NCBI GenBank assembly: GCA_000063525.1 | Contig: CT978603.1 | Location: 2,160,915-2,224,914, forward strand | Length of the DNA: 64,000 bases | Source of the DNA: Synechococcus sp. RCC307 | GTDB taxonomy: Bacteria > Cyanobacteriota > Cyanobacteriia > PCC-6307 > Cyanobiaceae | Reading direction: 5' to 3' | Part shown: positions 16,541 through 25,402 of the stretch, one piece after another | How positions within the stretch are numbered: the first letter of the stretch is position 1 | How the letters are laid out: each line of letters begins with the position of its first letter | Translations under genes and position numbers: made by a program | The notes under the pieces: model-generated | Told to the model about the DNA's origin: nothing | The model's input: only the letters and a program-made list of their open reading frames with translations | Databases searched by the model: none

Positions 16541-16554
16541 GTACTTAATGATAC
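16541..16554 (-). promoter_or_regulatory. NtcA-binding site between nrtP and mobA
   Basis: Perfect GTA-N8-TAC (GTATCATTAAGTAC on the minus strand). Toward nrtP, TCCAAT lies 22 bases downstream as a partial -10 element (T and final T conserved). The nrtP ATG is 113 bases away. Toward mobA (ATG 16629) the spacing is 74 bases but no good -10 was found. Confidence 0.7.
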
Positions 16555-16628
16555 AAAGTAAACATCAAGTGGTTCATGCAGAACGTTTTCACCGGGATTC
16601 GCGAAGTGTTGATCATCAAACTGTTGTA

Positions 16629-17198
16629 ATGACTACCAAAATTGCACTAAAGGCCGTTGTTCTCAGCGGTGGGGCCAGCCGGCGCATGGGCCGGGATAAG
16701 GCCTTGCTTCCCCATGCCGCTGGCGGCACCTGGTTGGAGCACATCACGGACCTGCTCAACAGCTTGGATCTACCGGTGCTGGTGCTCACCATCCACCGCA
16801 GCCATGAACAGCTGCTGCAAACAAGCCAAGGGGTGAGCGTGCAGCGCGATGCCACACCAGGAGCAGGCCCGCTTCAAGCCATTGCACCGGTGTTTCCTGC
16901 CGATCAGCAGCAAGCCCTGCTGGTTGCACCGGTAGACATGCCGGAACTGCAAGCTGATGGCTTACGACAACTCATCAGCAGCTGGCAGCAGCAACCCAGT
17001 GCAGCAGCTGTGGCCCATGACGGCGAACGCCTGCAGCCCCTGCTGGGTATTTATCCGGGGGGAAGCAAACAACGCCAATCCATGCTGGAAACACTCGCCG
17101 CCGCTCACAACAGTTGGATGGCCTGGCTCGACCAAATCGACTACCGAGCCGTGAGCCTGCCGCCAGGGCAACTGCGCAACTGCAATCGACCCCAATGA
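16629..17198 (+). CDS. mobA: Molybdenum cofactor guanylyltransferase
   Basis: A 189-residue nucleotidyltransferase that adds GMP to molybdopterin to form the MGD cofactor used by NarB. The GTP-binding signature LSGGASRRMGRDKALL lies at about residues 11-26, and PVDMPEL near residue 97 carries the metal-binding aspartate. The ATG at 16629 is chosen over the longer frame from 16548 because it places the nucleotide-binding loop at the usual distance from the N-terminus and keeps the NtcA box outside the gene. It overlaps moaA by 4 bases (ATGA). Confidence 0.95.
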   Translation: MTTKIALKAVVLSGGASRRMGRDKALLPHAAGGTWLEHITDLLNSLDLPVLVLTIHRSHEQLLQTSQGVSVQRDATPGAGPLQAIAPVFPADQQQALLVAPVDMPELQADGLRQLISSWQQQPSAAAVAHDGERLQPLLGIYPGGSKQRQSMLETLAAAHNSWMAWLDQIDYRAVSLPPGQLRNCNRPQ

Positions 17199-18247
17199 CA
17201 ACTCCAGGGCGATTGATGGATCAACACCACAGGCCATTGGGTGTGCTGCGGCTGTCGCTGACGGCCCGCTGCAACCTGTCTTGCCCGTACTGCCAGCCCG
17301 ATGGCGGCGAAGACAGCCGTCTCTCGCTGCACCAACGGCTGCAACTGATCCGTGCTTGCTGCGAGCTGGGCTTGACCACCCTGCGGCTCACCGGGGGAGA
17401 ACCGCTACTCGCCCCTGAATTGGATGAGCTGCTGCTGGCGATTCAGCAGGGCCGCAACAGCCGCCACGACCCGTTGCAGCAGCTGCAGGAGGTGGCCCTG
17501 ACCACCAATGGCACGCTGCTTAACGGCTGCCGAGCCGAGCAACTCAAACGAGCAGGCCTCGATCGCATCACCATCAGCCTCGATGGGGCTACCGGGGCCA
17601 GCGTGAGCCGCATGGCCGGCTTGCAAGGGGGCGAGCGCCATGGCGAGCAGATGCTGCAACGCGTGCTGCAAGGCATTGCTGCGGCCAAAGCCGCTGGCTT
17701 TCACGCCGAATCCGGTGCCATCAAGCTCAACAGCGTCATCCAACGCGGCCACAACGACGATCAACTGCTTCCCCTGGCCGAATTGGCGCGCCAGCAGAAC
17801 GTGGAGCTGCGGCTGATCGAATACATGGATGTGGGCAACCGCAACGGGTGGTCAGCAGCAGAGGTAGTGCCCGCCAGCGAACTCCTCAGCCAACTGCAAC
17901 AGCGTTGGCCACTGGAACCGTTAGGGCGGCCCCAACACAGCACCGCCAGCCGCTGGCGTTACCGCGATGGGGCAGGACACATCGCTGCAGTGGCTTCAAT
18001 AAGCCAACCCTTCTGCCGCGACTGCAACCGCCTGCGGGTCACCGCTGAAGGCATGGCCTACACCTGCCTGTTTGCCGAGCAGGGCCATGATCTGCGCCCA
18101 TTCCTTGGGACAGACAGCAGCACTGACGAACTTCAAGCCGCTCTAAAGGCCATCTGGCAGCAGCGCACCGATCGCTACAGCGAAGAGCGCGAGCAACGCC
18201 AAGGGGAAATCAGACAGCCAGCGGAGATGGCTTATTTAGGCGGCTGA
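17195..18247 (+). CDS. moaA: GTP 3',8-cyclase (MoaA)
   Basis: A 350-residue radical SAM enzyme for the first step of molybdopterin synthesis. The N-terminal cluster motif CNLSCPYC is near residues 26-33. The C-terminal cluster cysteines appear in FCRDCNRLR near residues 273-281 and YTCLF. The family's catalytic C-terminal Gly-Gly is present (MAYLGG). The start ATG overlaps the mobA stop, so the two are translationally coupled. The length is slightly above the usual ~330. Confidence 0.97.
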   Translation: MTTPGRLMDQHHRPLGVLRLSLTARCNLSCPYCQPDGGEDSRLSLHQRLQLIRACCELGLTTLRLTGGEPLLAPELDELLLAIQQGRNSRHDPLQQLQEVALTTNGTLLNGCRAEQLKRAGLDRITISLDGATGASVSRMAGLQGGERHGEQMLQRVLQGIAAAKAAGFHAESGAIKLNSVIQRGHNDDQLLPLAELARQQNVELRLIEYMDVGNRNGWSAAEVVPASELLSQLQQRWPLEPLGRPQHSTASRWRYRDGAGHIAAVASISQPFCRDCNRLRVTAEGMAYTCLFAEQGHDLRPFLGTDSSTDELQAALKAIWQQRTDRYSEEREQRQGEIRQPAEMAYLGG

Positions 18248-18317
18248 AGGATTTAGGTGAGAACACCGATGCCAATTGGCGCCTGAGCCGATCAAGCTGT
18301 AGCAAAAGATACGGTTG

Positions 18318-18689
18318 ATGCTTCCCTCCTCCCTCTGCCGCGGCAGCAGCACCTCCCAGCAACGCAAGGAACAGCAACTAGTCATGCGGCTCTGCAAGGA
18401 CATTGCCCGCGCCCAATTCGTCTTTGCCAATCCCAAGCGCAGCAAGCGGCTTTGGGATGAAGCAGCCGCCCTCGAGATCGAGCCGGATCGTTTGCTCCAC
18501 CTCCTCTATGGAGGCGTGGATCTCGACGACCCTGCTGATTTGATCGCTGCCGACGAGCTCTATTTGAGTCAAAGGCAGGGCTATCGCCGCAGCCCCTGGG
18601 TCAGCCGCATCTTCCCAACAAGGCGCCGCCAGCCTTCACGGCCGGCTCAAGCCTGCAGCGGATCCTCCGGCCAGCGGTGCTTGGGATAA
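18318..18689 (+). CDS. Conserved-looking hypothetical protein after moaA
   Basis: A 123-residue protein with a polar N-terminus, a helical middle (LCKDIARAQFVFANPKRSKR, then EIEPDRLLHLLYGGVDLDD) and a basic Arg/Pro/Ser tail. No family is recognised. The last 43 bases overlap hrpB on the opposite strand, so the tail is composition-driven and probably unimportant. A start at 18384 (MRLCKDIA) with AAGGA upstream is a plausible alternative and would give a core of about 101 residues. Confidence 0.6.
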   Translation: MLPSSLCRGSSTSQQRKEQQLVMRLCKDIARAQFVFANPKRSKRLWDEAAALEIEPDRLLHLLYGGVDLDDPADLIAADELYLSQRQGYRRSPWVSRIFPTRRRQPSRPAQACSGSSGQRCLG

Positions 18690-21166
18690 CGACCCCGCAG
18701 GTCTTTGCGCACCAGCGGGTAACCCTGCTGCCAAAAACTCTCCAAATCTCGGGTCACAGCAGCCGGGCGGCCAGCCGGAGAGAGCAAATGCACCAGCACG
18801 GCATGGCGTCCGCCCGCCAGACGCGGCGTCTGCTGCAGGCCAAAAAAGTCTTGGAGCCGGCTGCTGAGCACCGGCTCTTCGCCGCTGTAATCAATGCGCC
18901 CATTTCGGCCACTCGGCAAGGTCCATCGCAACGGGGCCAGCTCATCGAGTTGGCTGCGGGCACGCCAATCCAAGCGATCCAGCAAGGCCCCCTGCAGATC
19001 AATGGCCTGCAGCTGCGCCGCGCTGCGTACGCCCTCCAAATGCGGGCCAAGCCAGAGCTCCAGCTCAGCCAGCAGGCTCGCCTCATCCACCGCTGGCCAC
19101 AGCTCAGGATCGAGCTGATGCAGAAAAGCCAGCCGGCCGCGCAACTGCATCTGCGCTGGCGTCCAACCGAGCCACTGCAAACCGCGGCGCTGCAGCTGCT
19201 CCAGCAGCACGGCCTGCACAGCCACTGCATCCGGCTGAGGCTGGGGGGCATCACTAAGCAGCAACGCACCCAGGCGGCGCTGCCGGCGGGCCATCACCTG
19301 CTGACGCTCGTCGTCCCACTCCACAACGTCGTCATCAAGGAGCTGTTCGGGCTGCAACAACTCCAAGGCCGCGCGGGGCAGCGGTGCTGCCAACCAGATG
19401 CGGGCCTGACGCCGGTCGCCATCGAGATGGGCCGCCACCAAGGCTTCGCTGGCGGCCAGGGGATCCTGCGGCTCCAGAGCTGCGCCGCGGCCAGAGCTAA
19501 GCACCATCACGCCAGGGCGCTCCTGAGCCCGCGGCAACGCCAAACGGTCGGGATAGGCCAAGGCCAACACAATCCCTACCCACGCAGCCCAGCCCTCTGG
19601 GAGCAAAGGAACACTTTTGGGCAAACGCAGCTGACGGCGGAGTTGCAGCGCCAGCTGGCGGATGGGTGCAATCGCGCCAGCTCGGCCTCGCTGCTCTAGC
19701 AGATCAAGCCGCAGGCAAAGGTCGGCACCAACAGCGTCTTGGCGCAAGGGATCCCGTTCGCCAAGCAGCGCCGCCATCACACAGGCCAAGGCCTGGCGCT
19801 GCTCGGCTGACAACGGCGGCAGCTTCAACGCAGTGGCCGGCAGCTGAAGATCAGCGGCGCGCAACACCATGGCCCCCAAGCGCGGGTGCAAGCCCAAAGC
19901 CGCCATCGCTCGGCCGCGGGGAGTGGGTTGGCCATTGGGCAGCATGGCGCCCAACTCCTGCAACAACACCCGGGCCTGCTGCAGAGGACCTGAAGGCGGC
20001 GGATCAAGGAACGCCAACTCCTCCCCCTCAGCTGAGCCCCAAAGGGCCAACTCCAATGCCAATGGAGCGGGATCACTGCTGAGAATTTCAGGCTGGGGTT
20101 GCAGCGGCCGGCGCTGTTGATCCACAGCAGTCCACAGCCGCCAGCAAACACCTGGCCCCAGGCGACCCGCGCGGCCGCGGCGCTGATCGGCTTGGGCCAC
20201 GGCAGCTTTTTCGGTCAACAACCGCGCCAAACCGGTGCTGGGGTCAAACCGCGACACGCGGCTCCAGCCCGCATCAATCACCACCTCAATGCCATCGATG
20301 GTGAGGCTGCTTTCCGCCAGGGCCGTGGCCAGCACCACCTTGCGGCGACCTGGCGCCGCGGCGGCCACCGCCGCGTCCTGGGCGCGCGCATCGAGATCAC
20401 CAAACAGGGGCGTGAGCTCCACGTCTGCCGGAAGGGCGTCCTGCAGCTGTTCCATCAGACGACGGATCTCCGCCTGACCAGGCAGAAACACCAAAACGCT
20501 GCCCTGCTGCGTTGCCAAGGCCTCCCGGATCGCCGGGCGCACCTGATCCGCAATCGCTCGCGGACTGGGTTGATCCGGTGCTGGCCGCTCGGCATAGATG
20601 GTTTCCACCGGGAAAGCACGGCCCTCACTGCTGAGCACCGGAGCGTTATCGAGCAACCGCGCCAATGGCTCGGCATCGAGGGTGGCTGACATCGCCACCA
20701 CAGCGAGATCGGGCACCAGCAGCTGGCGGGCCTGCCAGGTGAGCGCCAAGGCCAGATCACTACCAATGCCCCGCTCATGCACTTCATCGAACAGAACCGC
20801 ACTGACGCCGCTCAGGGCTGGGTCCTCTTGCAACAGGCGCAAAAAGAGCCCATCGGTCACCAACTCCACGCGGGTGTTGGGACCAACGCAGCTATCGAGC
20901 CGCACGCGATAGCCCACCGTTTCACCAACGGCTTCCCCCAGGCTGCGGGCCATCTGGCGCGCAGCCAACTTGGCGGCCAAACGCCGCGGTTCCAGCACCA
21001 GCACCCGGCCTTGGCTCCAAGGCTCAGCCGCGGCCAAGGCCAACGGCACTCGCGTGGTTTTGCCCGCTCCAGGCGGGGCCTGCAGCACCAGCCGGCCATG
21101 GACGCGCAACGTCTCCAGCAGCTGCGGCAACAACGGCTCAATCGGCAGCCAAGCAGAAGAAGCCAT
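18647..21166 (-). CDS. hrpB: ATP-dependent helicase HrpB
   Basis: An 839-residue DEAH/RHA-type helicase. Walker A APPGAGKTTRVP lies near residues 29-40, DEVHERG (DEAH box) near 126-132, SAT near 159-161 and QRRGRAGRLGPGVCWRLW near 330-348 (motif VI). The HA2 domain and the HrpB-specific C-terminal domain follow, ending with GGRHAVLVHLLSPAGRPAAVTRDL. The length matches HrpB. It starts 3 bases after the TauE/SafE gene stop. Its role in RNA metabolism is poorly defined, and there is no obvious link to the cofactor genes around it. Confidence 0.95.
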   Translation of the reverse strand: MASSAWLPIEPLLPQLLETLRVHGRLVLQAPPGAGKTTRVPLALAAAEPWSQGRVLVLEPRRLAAKLAARQMARSLGEAVGETVGYRVRLDSCVGPNTRVELVTDGLFLRLLQEDPALSGVSAVLFDEVHERGIGSDLALALTWQARQLLVPDLAVVAMSATLDAEPLARLLDNAPVLSSEGRAFPVETIYAERPAPDQPSPRAIADQVRPAIREALATQQGSVLVFLPGQAEIRRLMEQLQDALPADVELTPLFGDLDARAQDAAVAAAAPGRRKVVLATALAESSLTIDGIEVVIDAGWSRVSRFDPSTGLARLLTEKAAVAQADQRRGRAGRLGPGVCWRLWTAVDQQRRPLQPQPEILSSDPAPLALELALWGSAEGEELAFLDPPPSGPLQQARVLLQELGAMLPNGQPTPRGRAMAALGLHPRLGAMVLRAADLQLPATALKLPPLSAEQRQALACVMAALLGERDPLRQDAVGADLCLRLDLLEQRGRAGAIAPIRQLALQLRRQLRLPKSVPLLPEGWAAWVGIVLALAYPDRLALPRAQERPGVMVLSSGRGAALEPQDPLAASEALVAAHLDGDRRQARIWLAAPLPRAALELLQPEQLLDDDVVEWDDERQQVMARRQRRLGALLLSDAPQPQPDAVAVQAVLLEQLQRRGLQWLGWTPAQMQLRGRLAFLHQLDPELWPAVDEASLLAELELWLGPHLEGVRSAAQLQAIDLQGALLDRLDWRARSQLDELAPLRWTLPSGRNGRIDYSGEEPVLSSRLQDFFGLQQTPRLAGGRHAVLVHLLSPAGRPAAVTRDLESFWQQGYPLVRKDLRGRYPKHRWPEDPLQA

Positions 21167-21169
21167 GGC

Positions 21170-21883
21170 TCAACCCAGCAGCAACTTGCTGCCCGCAAAC
21201 CCGGTGACTAGGGCCAGCAAACGGCGAATGGTGGGAACGGCCCAGCGATGACTACCCACGTAGGCACCGGCGCCACCAGCTAGCAGCACGATCAGCAACC
21301 ATGCCCATGGCACAGCCGGCAGCGGTTGGCCTGAGCGCCAAAAACCCAAGAGCCCTGCGATCGAGTTCATCAAGATGAACACCGCCGATGCCGCCGCGGC
21401 TTGGCGGGTGCCGCACCAGCGCCGCAACACCATCCAAGGGCTCAGAAACACACCACCTCCAGTGCCGGTCAGGCCAGCCATGAACCCCAAACCACCACCG
21501 GTGGCTAGCAGGCTGAAGCGATCGGGAGGAGCGAGCTGCTCGGGATCCTGCGGACGCAGCAGAAAACGAACGGCGGCCGACAGCAGCACCACGCCCAACA
21601 GCACCCGCAAACCTCGGGTTGGCACATCCAGCCATCCCCCCAAAAAAGCCGCTGGCACCGCCAGGGGCAGCAGCGGCCAAAACTGTCGCCACTGCAGATG
21701 ACCAGCACGCCAAAACTGCCAACTTCCCAAGCTCGCCACCACCACGTTGAGCAGCAAAGCCGTGGGCCGGATCTGCTCAGGGGCGAGGCCGGCCAACGCA
21801 AACACAGCGATGTAACCGGTGGCACCGGCATGGCCAACAGCGCCATAGAGAAACGCCACCACCGCCAGCGACAAGGCGATCAC
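21170..21883 (-). CDS. TauE/SafE (sulfite exporter) family membrane transporter
   Basis: A 237-residue protein with seven or eight predicted transmembrane helices and the family's two-fold repeat. The N-terminal FLYGAVGHAGATGYIAVF and the central GFMAGLTGTGGGVFLSPWMV are typical. The GTG at 21883 is chosen because it overlaps the moaB stop (GTGA) and removes a non-homologous N-terminal extension. Members of this family move sulfite, sulfoacetate or other organic sulfur anions. Tight coupling to moaB raises the possibility of a role with oxyanions in cofactor synthesis, which is inference only. Confidence 0.88.
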   Translation of the reverse strand: MIALSLAVVAFLYGAVGHAGATGYIAVFALAGLAPEQIRPTALLLNVVVASLGSWQFWRAGHLQWRQFWPLLPLAVPAAFLGGWLDVPTRGLRVLLGVVLLSAAVRFLLRPQDPEQLAPPDRFSLLATGGGLGFMAGLTGTGGGVFLSPWMVLRRWCGTRQAAAASAVFILMNSIAGLLGFWRSGQPLPAVPWAWLLIVLLAGGAGAYVGSHRWAVPTIRRLLALVTGFAGSKLLLG

Positions 21884-22389
21884 GACGGTTCCCGCAGGCG
21901 GGGCAACAGCTGCACCAAATTGCAGGGGCGGGTGTCTGGATTCAGCTGAGCTGCAATCAAACGCTCCCAGGCCGTGGTCACCGCATCGAGGGAACCCGGC
22001 AACACAAAAATGATCGTGCCGTTGGCTGTCCCCGCCAAACAACGACTTTGCAAGCTGCTGGTGCCGATGGTCTCGAAGGACAGGACCCGGAACAGCTCAC
22101 CAAAGCCATCAATGGTTTTATCCAGCAGCGGAGCCACCGCTTCTGGCGTGCCATCGCGACCGGTGAGCCCGGTGCCACCTGAGCTGATCACCACCTGCAC
22201 CGCTGGATCAGCAATCCAAGCGCTCAATACCGCCCGAATCGCATAACGGTCATCGGGCACCAGCTCGCGCTCCTGCAACTGATGGCCTGCGGCGAGTAGG
22301 GCCTGCTGCAGGGCATCGCCGCTGGGATCGTCCGCCAAGCTGCGCGTATCGGACACCGTCAGCAGTGCGATTGCAAGTCCCATCGCCAA
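21880..22389 (-). CDS. moaB: Molybdenum cofactor biosynthesis protein MoaB/MogA family
   Basis: A 169-residue molybdopterin adenylyltransferase-type protein. The family motif [15 protein letters not shown] lies near residues 11-25, [18 protein letters not shown] near residues 68-85 binds molybdopterin, and [14 protein letters not shown] near 129-142 completes the fold. It diverges from moaD with 31 bases between the genes. The start could be Met1 or Met3. Adenylation of molybdopterin prepares it for molybdate insertion by MoeA, encoded nearby. Confidence 0.94.
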   Translation of the reverse strand: MAMGLAIALLTVSDTRSLADDPSGDALQQALLAAGHQLQERELVPDDRYAIRAVLSAWIADPAVQVVISSGGTGLTGRDGTPEAVAPLLDKTIDGFGELFRVLSFETIGTSSLQSRCLAGTANGTIIFVLPGSLDAVTTAWERLIAAQLNPDTRPCNLVQLLPRLREPS

Positions 22390-22420
22390 GGGGTGCTTTA
22401 CCCATTCCTAGGCTGCCGTG

Positions 22421-22669
22421 ATGCAGCAAAGCTCAGGCAGCATCACTGTGCGGTTGTTTGCCGCTCTGCGTGAACAGGCGGGCTGGGACCAGCGATCATG
22501 GCCGCTCACCAGTGGCGCCAATGCCCTAAGCGTGTGGCAAGCCTTGGGCTTTGGAGACGCCATTCCCGACGGCACACGCGTCGCGATCAATCAAGAATTT
22601 GAAAGTCCGCGCCAACAGCTCCAACAAGGCGATGAGCTGGCCTTCCTGCCGCCGATCAGTGGTGGCTGA
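22421..22669 (+). CDS. moaD: Molybdopterin synthase sulfur-carrier subunit
   Basis: An 82-residue ubiquitin-fold protein ending in the required Gly-Gly (LPPISGG), which is thiocarboxylated and donates sulfur to cyclic pyranopterin. The beta-grasp core starts ITVRLFAALREQAG. An upstream in-frame GTG at 22418 is an alternative start. moaE begins 4 bases after its stop, as expected for the MoaD-MoaE complex. Confidence 0.95.
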   Translation: MQQSSGSITVRLFAALREQAGWDQRSWPLTSGANALSVWQALGFGDAIPDGTRVAINQEFESPRQQLQQGDELAFLPPISGG

Positions 22670-22673
22670 CGCC

Positions 22674-23120
22674 ATGGCCAGCAGCATCCCGATCGATGTG
22701 GCGCTCTGCAGCAACGCTTTCGAGCCACTGGCTGAGTTGCAGCAATGGCCGCACCACCAGAGCAACGCGGCCACCGGTATTTTCATTGGCCGGATGCGCA
22801 GCCAAGGCAGCAGCGCTGAGGAGCTCGAAGCCATGCAGCTGGAGCACTATCCCGGCATGACCGAACGCCAGCTGCAGCACTTAGCCAGCGATGCAGCCGC
22901 TAGCCACGGCGTACGCGCCGTGCTGATTCGCCATCGCATTGGCCGGGTGACACCCAATCAAACCCTGGTGCTGGTGGCCGTGAGCGCTGATCGCCGCGGT
23001 CCAGCCCAGCGCTGCTGCCAAGCGCTGCTGGAAGCCATCAAGCACGACGCGCCGTTCTGGAAACAGGAGATCAGCCGCTCTGGTGACCGCCGCTGGATCG
23101 AGGGCAACACGCCGCTTTGA
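22674..23120 (+). CDS. moaE: Molybdopterin synthase catalytic subunit
   Basis: A 148-residue protein that, with MoaD, converts cyclic pyranopterin monophosphate to molybdopterin. The family elements GIFIGRMRSQGSS near residues 39-51, LEHYPGMTERQL near 61-72, RIGRVTPNQTLVLVAVSADRR near 90-112 and the active-site Lys in PFWKQE near 131-136 are present. The ATG at 22674 follows moaD by 4 bases; longer frames run into moaD. It converges on moeA, 1 base apart. Confidence 0.95.
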   Translation: MASSIPIDVALCSNAFEPLAELQQWPHHQSNAATGIFIGRMRSQGSSAEELEAMQLEHYPGMTERQLQHLASDAAASHGVRAVLIRHRIGRVTPNQTLVLVAVSADRRGPAQRCCQALLEAIKHDAPFWKQEISRSGDRRWIEGNTPL

Positions 23121-23121
23121 T

Positions 23122-24378
23122 TCAAAAGATCGGCAGCCGCAGCAGTTGCGCCCACACCAACGTTCCCGCCGCTAACTGCGTGGCTTCAGCTGGCAACTCC
23201 AACAGCAGATCCGCCTCCTGCAACGAGCCAATGCGGGAGGAGGCCTGACTGCCCTCCAGCCAAGCCATCGGCACGCCAGAACCATCCACGTGCAAGCGAG
23301 CCCGGGCTAACTCCGGCCGGCCGGCGCGGCGGCGCAGGTCCTGGGCCAACGGCAGCTGAAAACGGGGCAGCAGCTGGGGCTTGGCTCCCTCCAGCTGTTG
23401 CAGGGCGGGCCACAGCAATTGCAAGGCTGTGATCGCTGCGGCCACGGGATTGCCAGGCAGACCAAAGAAGGGGATGACTTGGCCGCTGGGCCCTTGCAGC
23501 GAGCCAAAGGCAAACGGGCGGCCTGGCTTGAGAAACAACTTCCAAAACGCCACCTCACCGAGCTCGGCCAGCAGGGGGCGAATCCAATCACTGTCACCAG
23601 CAGACACCCCACCAGTGCTCACCACCACATCCGAGCCAGCGGCCAGCTCCTGCAAGGCCAACCGCAATGCTGCCGGATCGTCGGCCACCACTCGGCGCTG
23701 GGCCACGGGATAACCCAGCCGAATCAATAACGACTCCAGCAGGGTGCCGTTGCTCTCCCAAATGGCTCCCGGGGGCCGGCGTTCACCCGGGGGAATCAAC
23801 TCATCCCCGGTAATCAACAGCCCCAGCCGCGGCCGCACAGTCACCGCAAGCTGGCTGATTCCACACGAAGCCAAGCGAGCCAGTTCCGCTGCGCCCAAAC
23901 GGGTGCCGGCAGCCAATAGCTGCTGGCCTGCACTGGCCTCCTCATCAGCCGCGCGAATCCACGGCTGATCTGACACCGCCTCAACCAGCTCGAGCGTGGA
24001 GGCCGTAGGGCACTGCACCTGCTCCTGGGGCAACACCCGCTGAGCCCCAGTTGGCAGTGGTGCACCGGTGAGGATGCGAATTGCTTCACCGGCGCCAAGC
24101 TCAGCGCCATAGGGGGCCCCGGGCCCTGAGCGGCCCACCAGCTGCCAACGCGTTCCAGACGCTGGCGGCTCCGGTGTGCTGATGGCGTAGCCATCGAGGA
24201 TCGAGGCACGAAATCCAGGCACCGACTCAGCCGCCAACACCGGTGCAGCGCTCAAGCGCCCCAACGCCTCTTGCAGAGGCAGCGATTCCACCAATGGCGC
24301 GGCCGACAAGGCTGCGAGCACGGCCTGGCGAGCTTGCTCTAAGGGCAAGCCTTCGGCTGGAAAGGGTTCAGCCATCAC
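23122..24378 (-). CDS. moeA: Molybdopterin molybdenumtransferase
   Basis: A 418-residue MoeA-type protein that inserts molybdate into adenylated molybdopterin. Visible motifs are SILDGYAI near residues 60-67, [15 protein letters not shown] near 104-118, GDELIPPGE near 191-199, [15 protein letters not shown] near 256-270 and [11 protein letters not shown] near 302-312. Domain order and length fit the family. Its start overlaps the moaC stop by 11 bases, so the pair is coupled. Confidence 0.96.
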   Translation of the reverse strand: MMAEPFPAEGLPLEQARQAVLAALSAAPLVESLPLQEALGRLSAAPVLAAESVPGFRASILDGYAISTPEPPASGTRWQLVGRSGPGAPYGAELGAGEAIRILTGAPLPTGAQRVLPQEQVQCPTASTLELVEAVSDQPWIRAADEEASAGQQLLAAGTRLGAAELARLASCGISQLAVTVRPRLGLLITGDELIPPGERRPPGAIWESNGTLLESLLIRLGYPVAQRRVVADDPAALRLALQELAAGSDVVVSTGGVSAGDSDWIRPLLAELGEVAFWKLFLKPGRPFAFGSLQGPSGQVIPFFGLPGNPVAAAITALQLLWPALQQLEGAKPQLLPRFQLPLAQDLRRRAGRPELARARLHVDGSGVPMAWLEGSQASSRIGSLQEADLLLELPAEATQLAAGTLVWAQLLRLPIF

Positions 24379-24883
24379 TCGAGCGTTGCCAGCGGCCGTT
24401 GCGGCCTCCCTCCTTACTCAGCAGGCGCACGGACGTGATGGTCATGGCCGGATCAGCACTTTTGAGCATGTCGTAGAGGGTCAACAAGCCCACCTGCACC
24501 GCCGTGAGCGCCTCCATCTCAACGCCGGTTTGACCAACGGTGCGCGCCGATGCCTCCAGCCGCAAACCACTGCCATCCGCCAGCGATTCAATGCTGACCT
24601 CAAGGCCGGTCAATGCAATCGGATGACAGAGAGGGATCAACTCCCAGGTGCGCTTGGCCGCCTGAATGGCAGCAATGCGAGCCACCGCCAAGACATCGCC
24701 CTTGGGCGCACGCCGCTGCAGCACCAACTGCAGCACCTCGGGCTGCATGCCAATGCAGCCTTCGGCGGTGGCGCAACGTTCAGTGCTGGCTCGATCACCC
24801 ACCTCCACCATGTGCACCTCACCGCTGGCGTTGAGGTGGCTCAAGCTGGGCTCGACCATCCGATTGAGCTGCTGATGCACCAA
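24368..24883 (-). CDS. moaC: Cyclic pyranopterin monophosphate synthase
   Basis: A 171-residue protein catalysing the second half of precursor Z formation after MoaA. The N-terminal [18 protein letters not shown], central [13 protein letters not shown] and C-terminal [22 protein letters not shown] segments are family hallmarks; each fits the expected position. A start at Met9 (24859) would bring the N-terminus closer to the usual length. It diverges from the deaminase gene across 26 bases. Confidence 0.96.
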   Translation of the reverse strand: MVHQQLNRMVEPSLSHLNASGEVHMVEVGDRASTERCATAEGCIGMQPEVLQLVLQRRAPKGDVLAVARIAAIQAAKRTWELIPLCHPIALTGLEVSIESLADGSGLRLEASARTVGQTGVEMEALTAVQVGLLTLYDMLKSADPAMTITSVRLLSKEGGRNGRWQRSSDG

Positions 24884-24909
24884 GCTTGCGTCATTCCTGA
24901 GCCCTGGTG

Positions 24910-25401
24910 ATGTCGAGCGCCGACCAGCACGAACAGTTCATGGCCCAGGCCATTGAGATCTCGCGGCAAACCGCCCTGGAAGAACGCAGCGGCGAACCCT
25001 TTGGTGCTGTGATCGTGCGCGATGGAGTTGTGATTGCCGCGGAAGGCAACAGCGTCAACGGCGATAGCGACCCCACAGCGCACGCTGAAATCAACGCCAT
25101 TCGTGCCGCTGGCCGCGCACTGGGGACCTGGGACCTCAGTGGCTGCGTGCTCTATGCCAGCAGCCGCTGCTGCCCCATGTGTTACGGCGCTGCCCACTGG
25201 GCTGGCATCCGCAAGATCTATTACGGCGCCGGCTGGGAGGACTACAGCGACTTCTACGACGACTCGGAAGCCATCAAAGAAATGAACCTGCCGCCAGAGC
25301 AGCAAGCGATGGCACCGGAGCAACTGCTGCGCCAGCAAGCCATTGCGGTCTGGCAAACGGTTCGTCAGGAGCGCGGCATGGCTCAGCCGGAGAGCGCCTG
25401 A
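24910..25401 (+). CDS. Guanine deaminase-like protein, CMP/dCMP deaminase fold
   Basis: A 163-residue zinc deaminase. The catalytic HAE motif lies near residue 58 ([10 protein letters not shown]) and the second zinc motif is CCPMC near residues 87-91 (the usual PCxxC has Cys in place of the first Pro neighbour). The C-terminal [15 protein letters not shown] resembles Bacillus GuaD guanine deaminase, which has a swapped C-terminal segment. Guanine deamination would release ammonia and give xanthine, fitting a nitrogen-scavenging locus. A GTG at 24907 is an alternative start. Other nucleobase or tRNA substrates remain possible. Confidence 0.82.
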   Translation: MSSADQHEQFMAQAIEISRQTALEERSGEPFGAVIVRDGVVIAAEGNSVNGDSDPTAHAEINAIRAAGRALGTWDLSGCVLYASSRCCPMCYGAAHWAGIRKIYYGAGWEDYSDFYDDSEAIKEMNLPPEQQAMAPEQLLRQQAIAVWQTVRQERGMAQPESA

Positions 25402-25402
25402 G

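Noticed and set aside
21884..22042. N-terminal extension of the TauE/SafE protein
   Set aside because: The extra residues are antisense-like and overlap moaB; the GTG at 21883 gives the family's normal start.
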